Assembly (NCBI GenBank): GCA_903884125.1
Contig: CAISDR010000408.1
Location: forward strand, 1 to 14,132
Length of the DNA stretch: 14,132 nt
Direction: 5' to 3'
Origin: an uncultured bacterium
Lineage (GTDB): Bacteria > Pseudomonadota > Alphaproteobacteria > CAISDR01
In this document: positions 13,783 through 14,132 of the stretch, in pieces
Layout of the letters: every line of letters starts with the position of its first letter
How positions within the stretch are numbered: position 1 is the stretch's first letter
Made by a program: the position numbers and the translations under genes
The notes under the pieces: model-generated
What the model was told of the DNA's origin: nothing
Database searches by the model: none
Seen by the model: the letters and a program-made list of their open reading frames with translations, nothing else

Positions 13783-14132
13783 GTGACCTACGCAACCCTG
13801 CTCACTGAAATCCACGGCGCTGTTGCGCTGATCCGCCTCAATCGGCCACAGGCGCTGAATGCGCTCAATTCCGAACTGCTCGGTGAACTGGCGCGGGCTC
13901 TGGATCATTTCGAGGCCGATCCGGCCATTCATGTGATGGTGCTGACCGGAAGTGACAAGGCATTTGCTGCCGGTGCCGATATCAAGGAAATGGCACCCAA
14001 ATCCTATATGGATACTTACCTCTCAGACATGTTCGCGGGCGTGGCCGAACGTACTTCGCGATGCCGCAAACCGATCATTGCTGCGGTTGCGGGGTTTGCC
14101 CTGGGCGGTGGGTGTGAACTGGCCATGATGTG
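13783..14132 (+). CDS. Enoyl-CoA hydratase/isomerase (crotonase) family, N-terminal part
   Basis: Starts at GTG 13783 with AAAGG seven bases upstream and runs off the end of the window after 116 codons. The visible part is typical of crotonases: VALIRLNRPQALNALN (14-29), VMVLTGSDKAFAAGADIKEM (51-70) with the first oxyanion-hole segment, and IIAAVAGFALGGGCELAMM (98-116) with the second and a likely catalytic glutamate (E112). The usual reaction is hydration of 2-enoyl-CoA in fatty-acid beta-oxidation; the exact substrate cannot be told. It lies 17 bases after the secreted-protein gene and probably shares its transcript. Confidence 0.93.
   Translation, partial: MTYATLLTEIHGAVALIRLNRPQALNALNSELLGELARALDHFEADPAIHVMVLTGSDKAFAAGADIKEMAPKSYMDTYLSDMFAGVAERTSRCRKPIIAAVAGFALGGGCELAMM

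Noticed and set aside
1..14132. CRISPR array, tRNA, rRNA, transposase or phage genes
   Set aside because: No regularly spaced repeats, no tRNA T-loop with acceptor pairing and no mobile-element protein were seen.

Overview
The window looks like core chromosome of an alphaproteobacterium, perhaps a Rhodospirillales- or SAR116-like lineage (the lineage is inference). The block ubiE-ubiB-coaBC-dut next to mutM, a short secreted protein and a crotonase is the arrangement I recall near dnaA in many Alphaproteobacteria. Protein similarity, moderately high GC and many four-base ATGA gene junctions agree with this. I see no phage genes, transposase, tRNA, rRNA or CRISPR array.

Layout. 1-290 is the 3' end of ubiD, convergent with a complete comM/yifB ATPase gene (303-1829, minus). 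An AT-rich gap of about 515 bp (1830-2345) with several inverted repeats precedes a plus-strand XRE regulator that carries an N-terminal AT-hook-like motif (2346-2981). Next are a possible 25-codon leader ORF and a D-2-hydroxyacid dehydrogenase gene (3209-4223) broken by a frameshift in a GC dinucleotide tract. Its stop overlaps the convergent moeB-RDD pair (4220-5580, minus). A composite palindromic repeat of alphaproteobacterial type (5673-5776) separates moeB from a mazEF toxin-antitoxin pair (5774-6357) and supplies the toxin stop codon. The pair has its own good sigma70-type promoter with an overlapping palindrome.

From 6461 to 12306 is a minus-strand housekeeping array, in transcription order: a 59-residue small protein, ubiE, ubiB, coaBC, dut, an Rrf2 regulator and cysK. 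On the plus strand, divergent from it, are mutM (12543-13397), a small signal-peptide protein overlapping the mutM end, and the start of an enoyl-CoA hydratase cut by the window edge.

How the genes work together. ubiD, ubiE and ubiB all serve ubiquinone synthesis. coaBC uses cysteine to make coenzyme A, and cysK makes cysteine. The Rrf2 protein beside cysK is a candidate cysteine or sulfur regulator; it lacks the cysteine triad of IscR. dut and mutM both keep damaged or wrong bases out of DNA. I found no clearly new multi-gene system. The most useful leads are the dehydrogenase frameshift, the unannotated 59-residue protein, the Rrf2-cysK pair, the AT-hook regulator and the palindromic repeat that forms the end of mazF.
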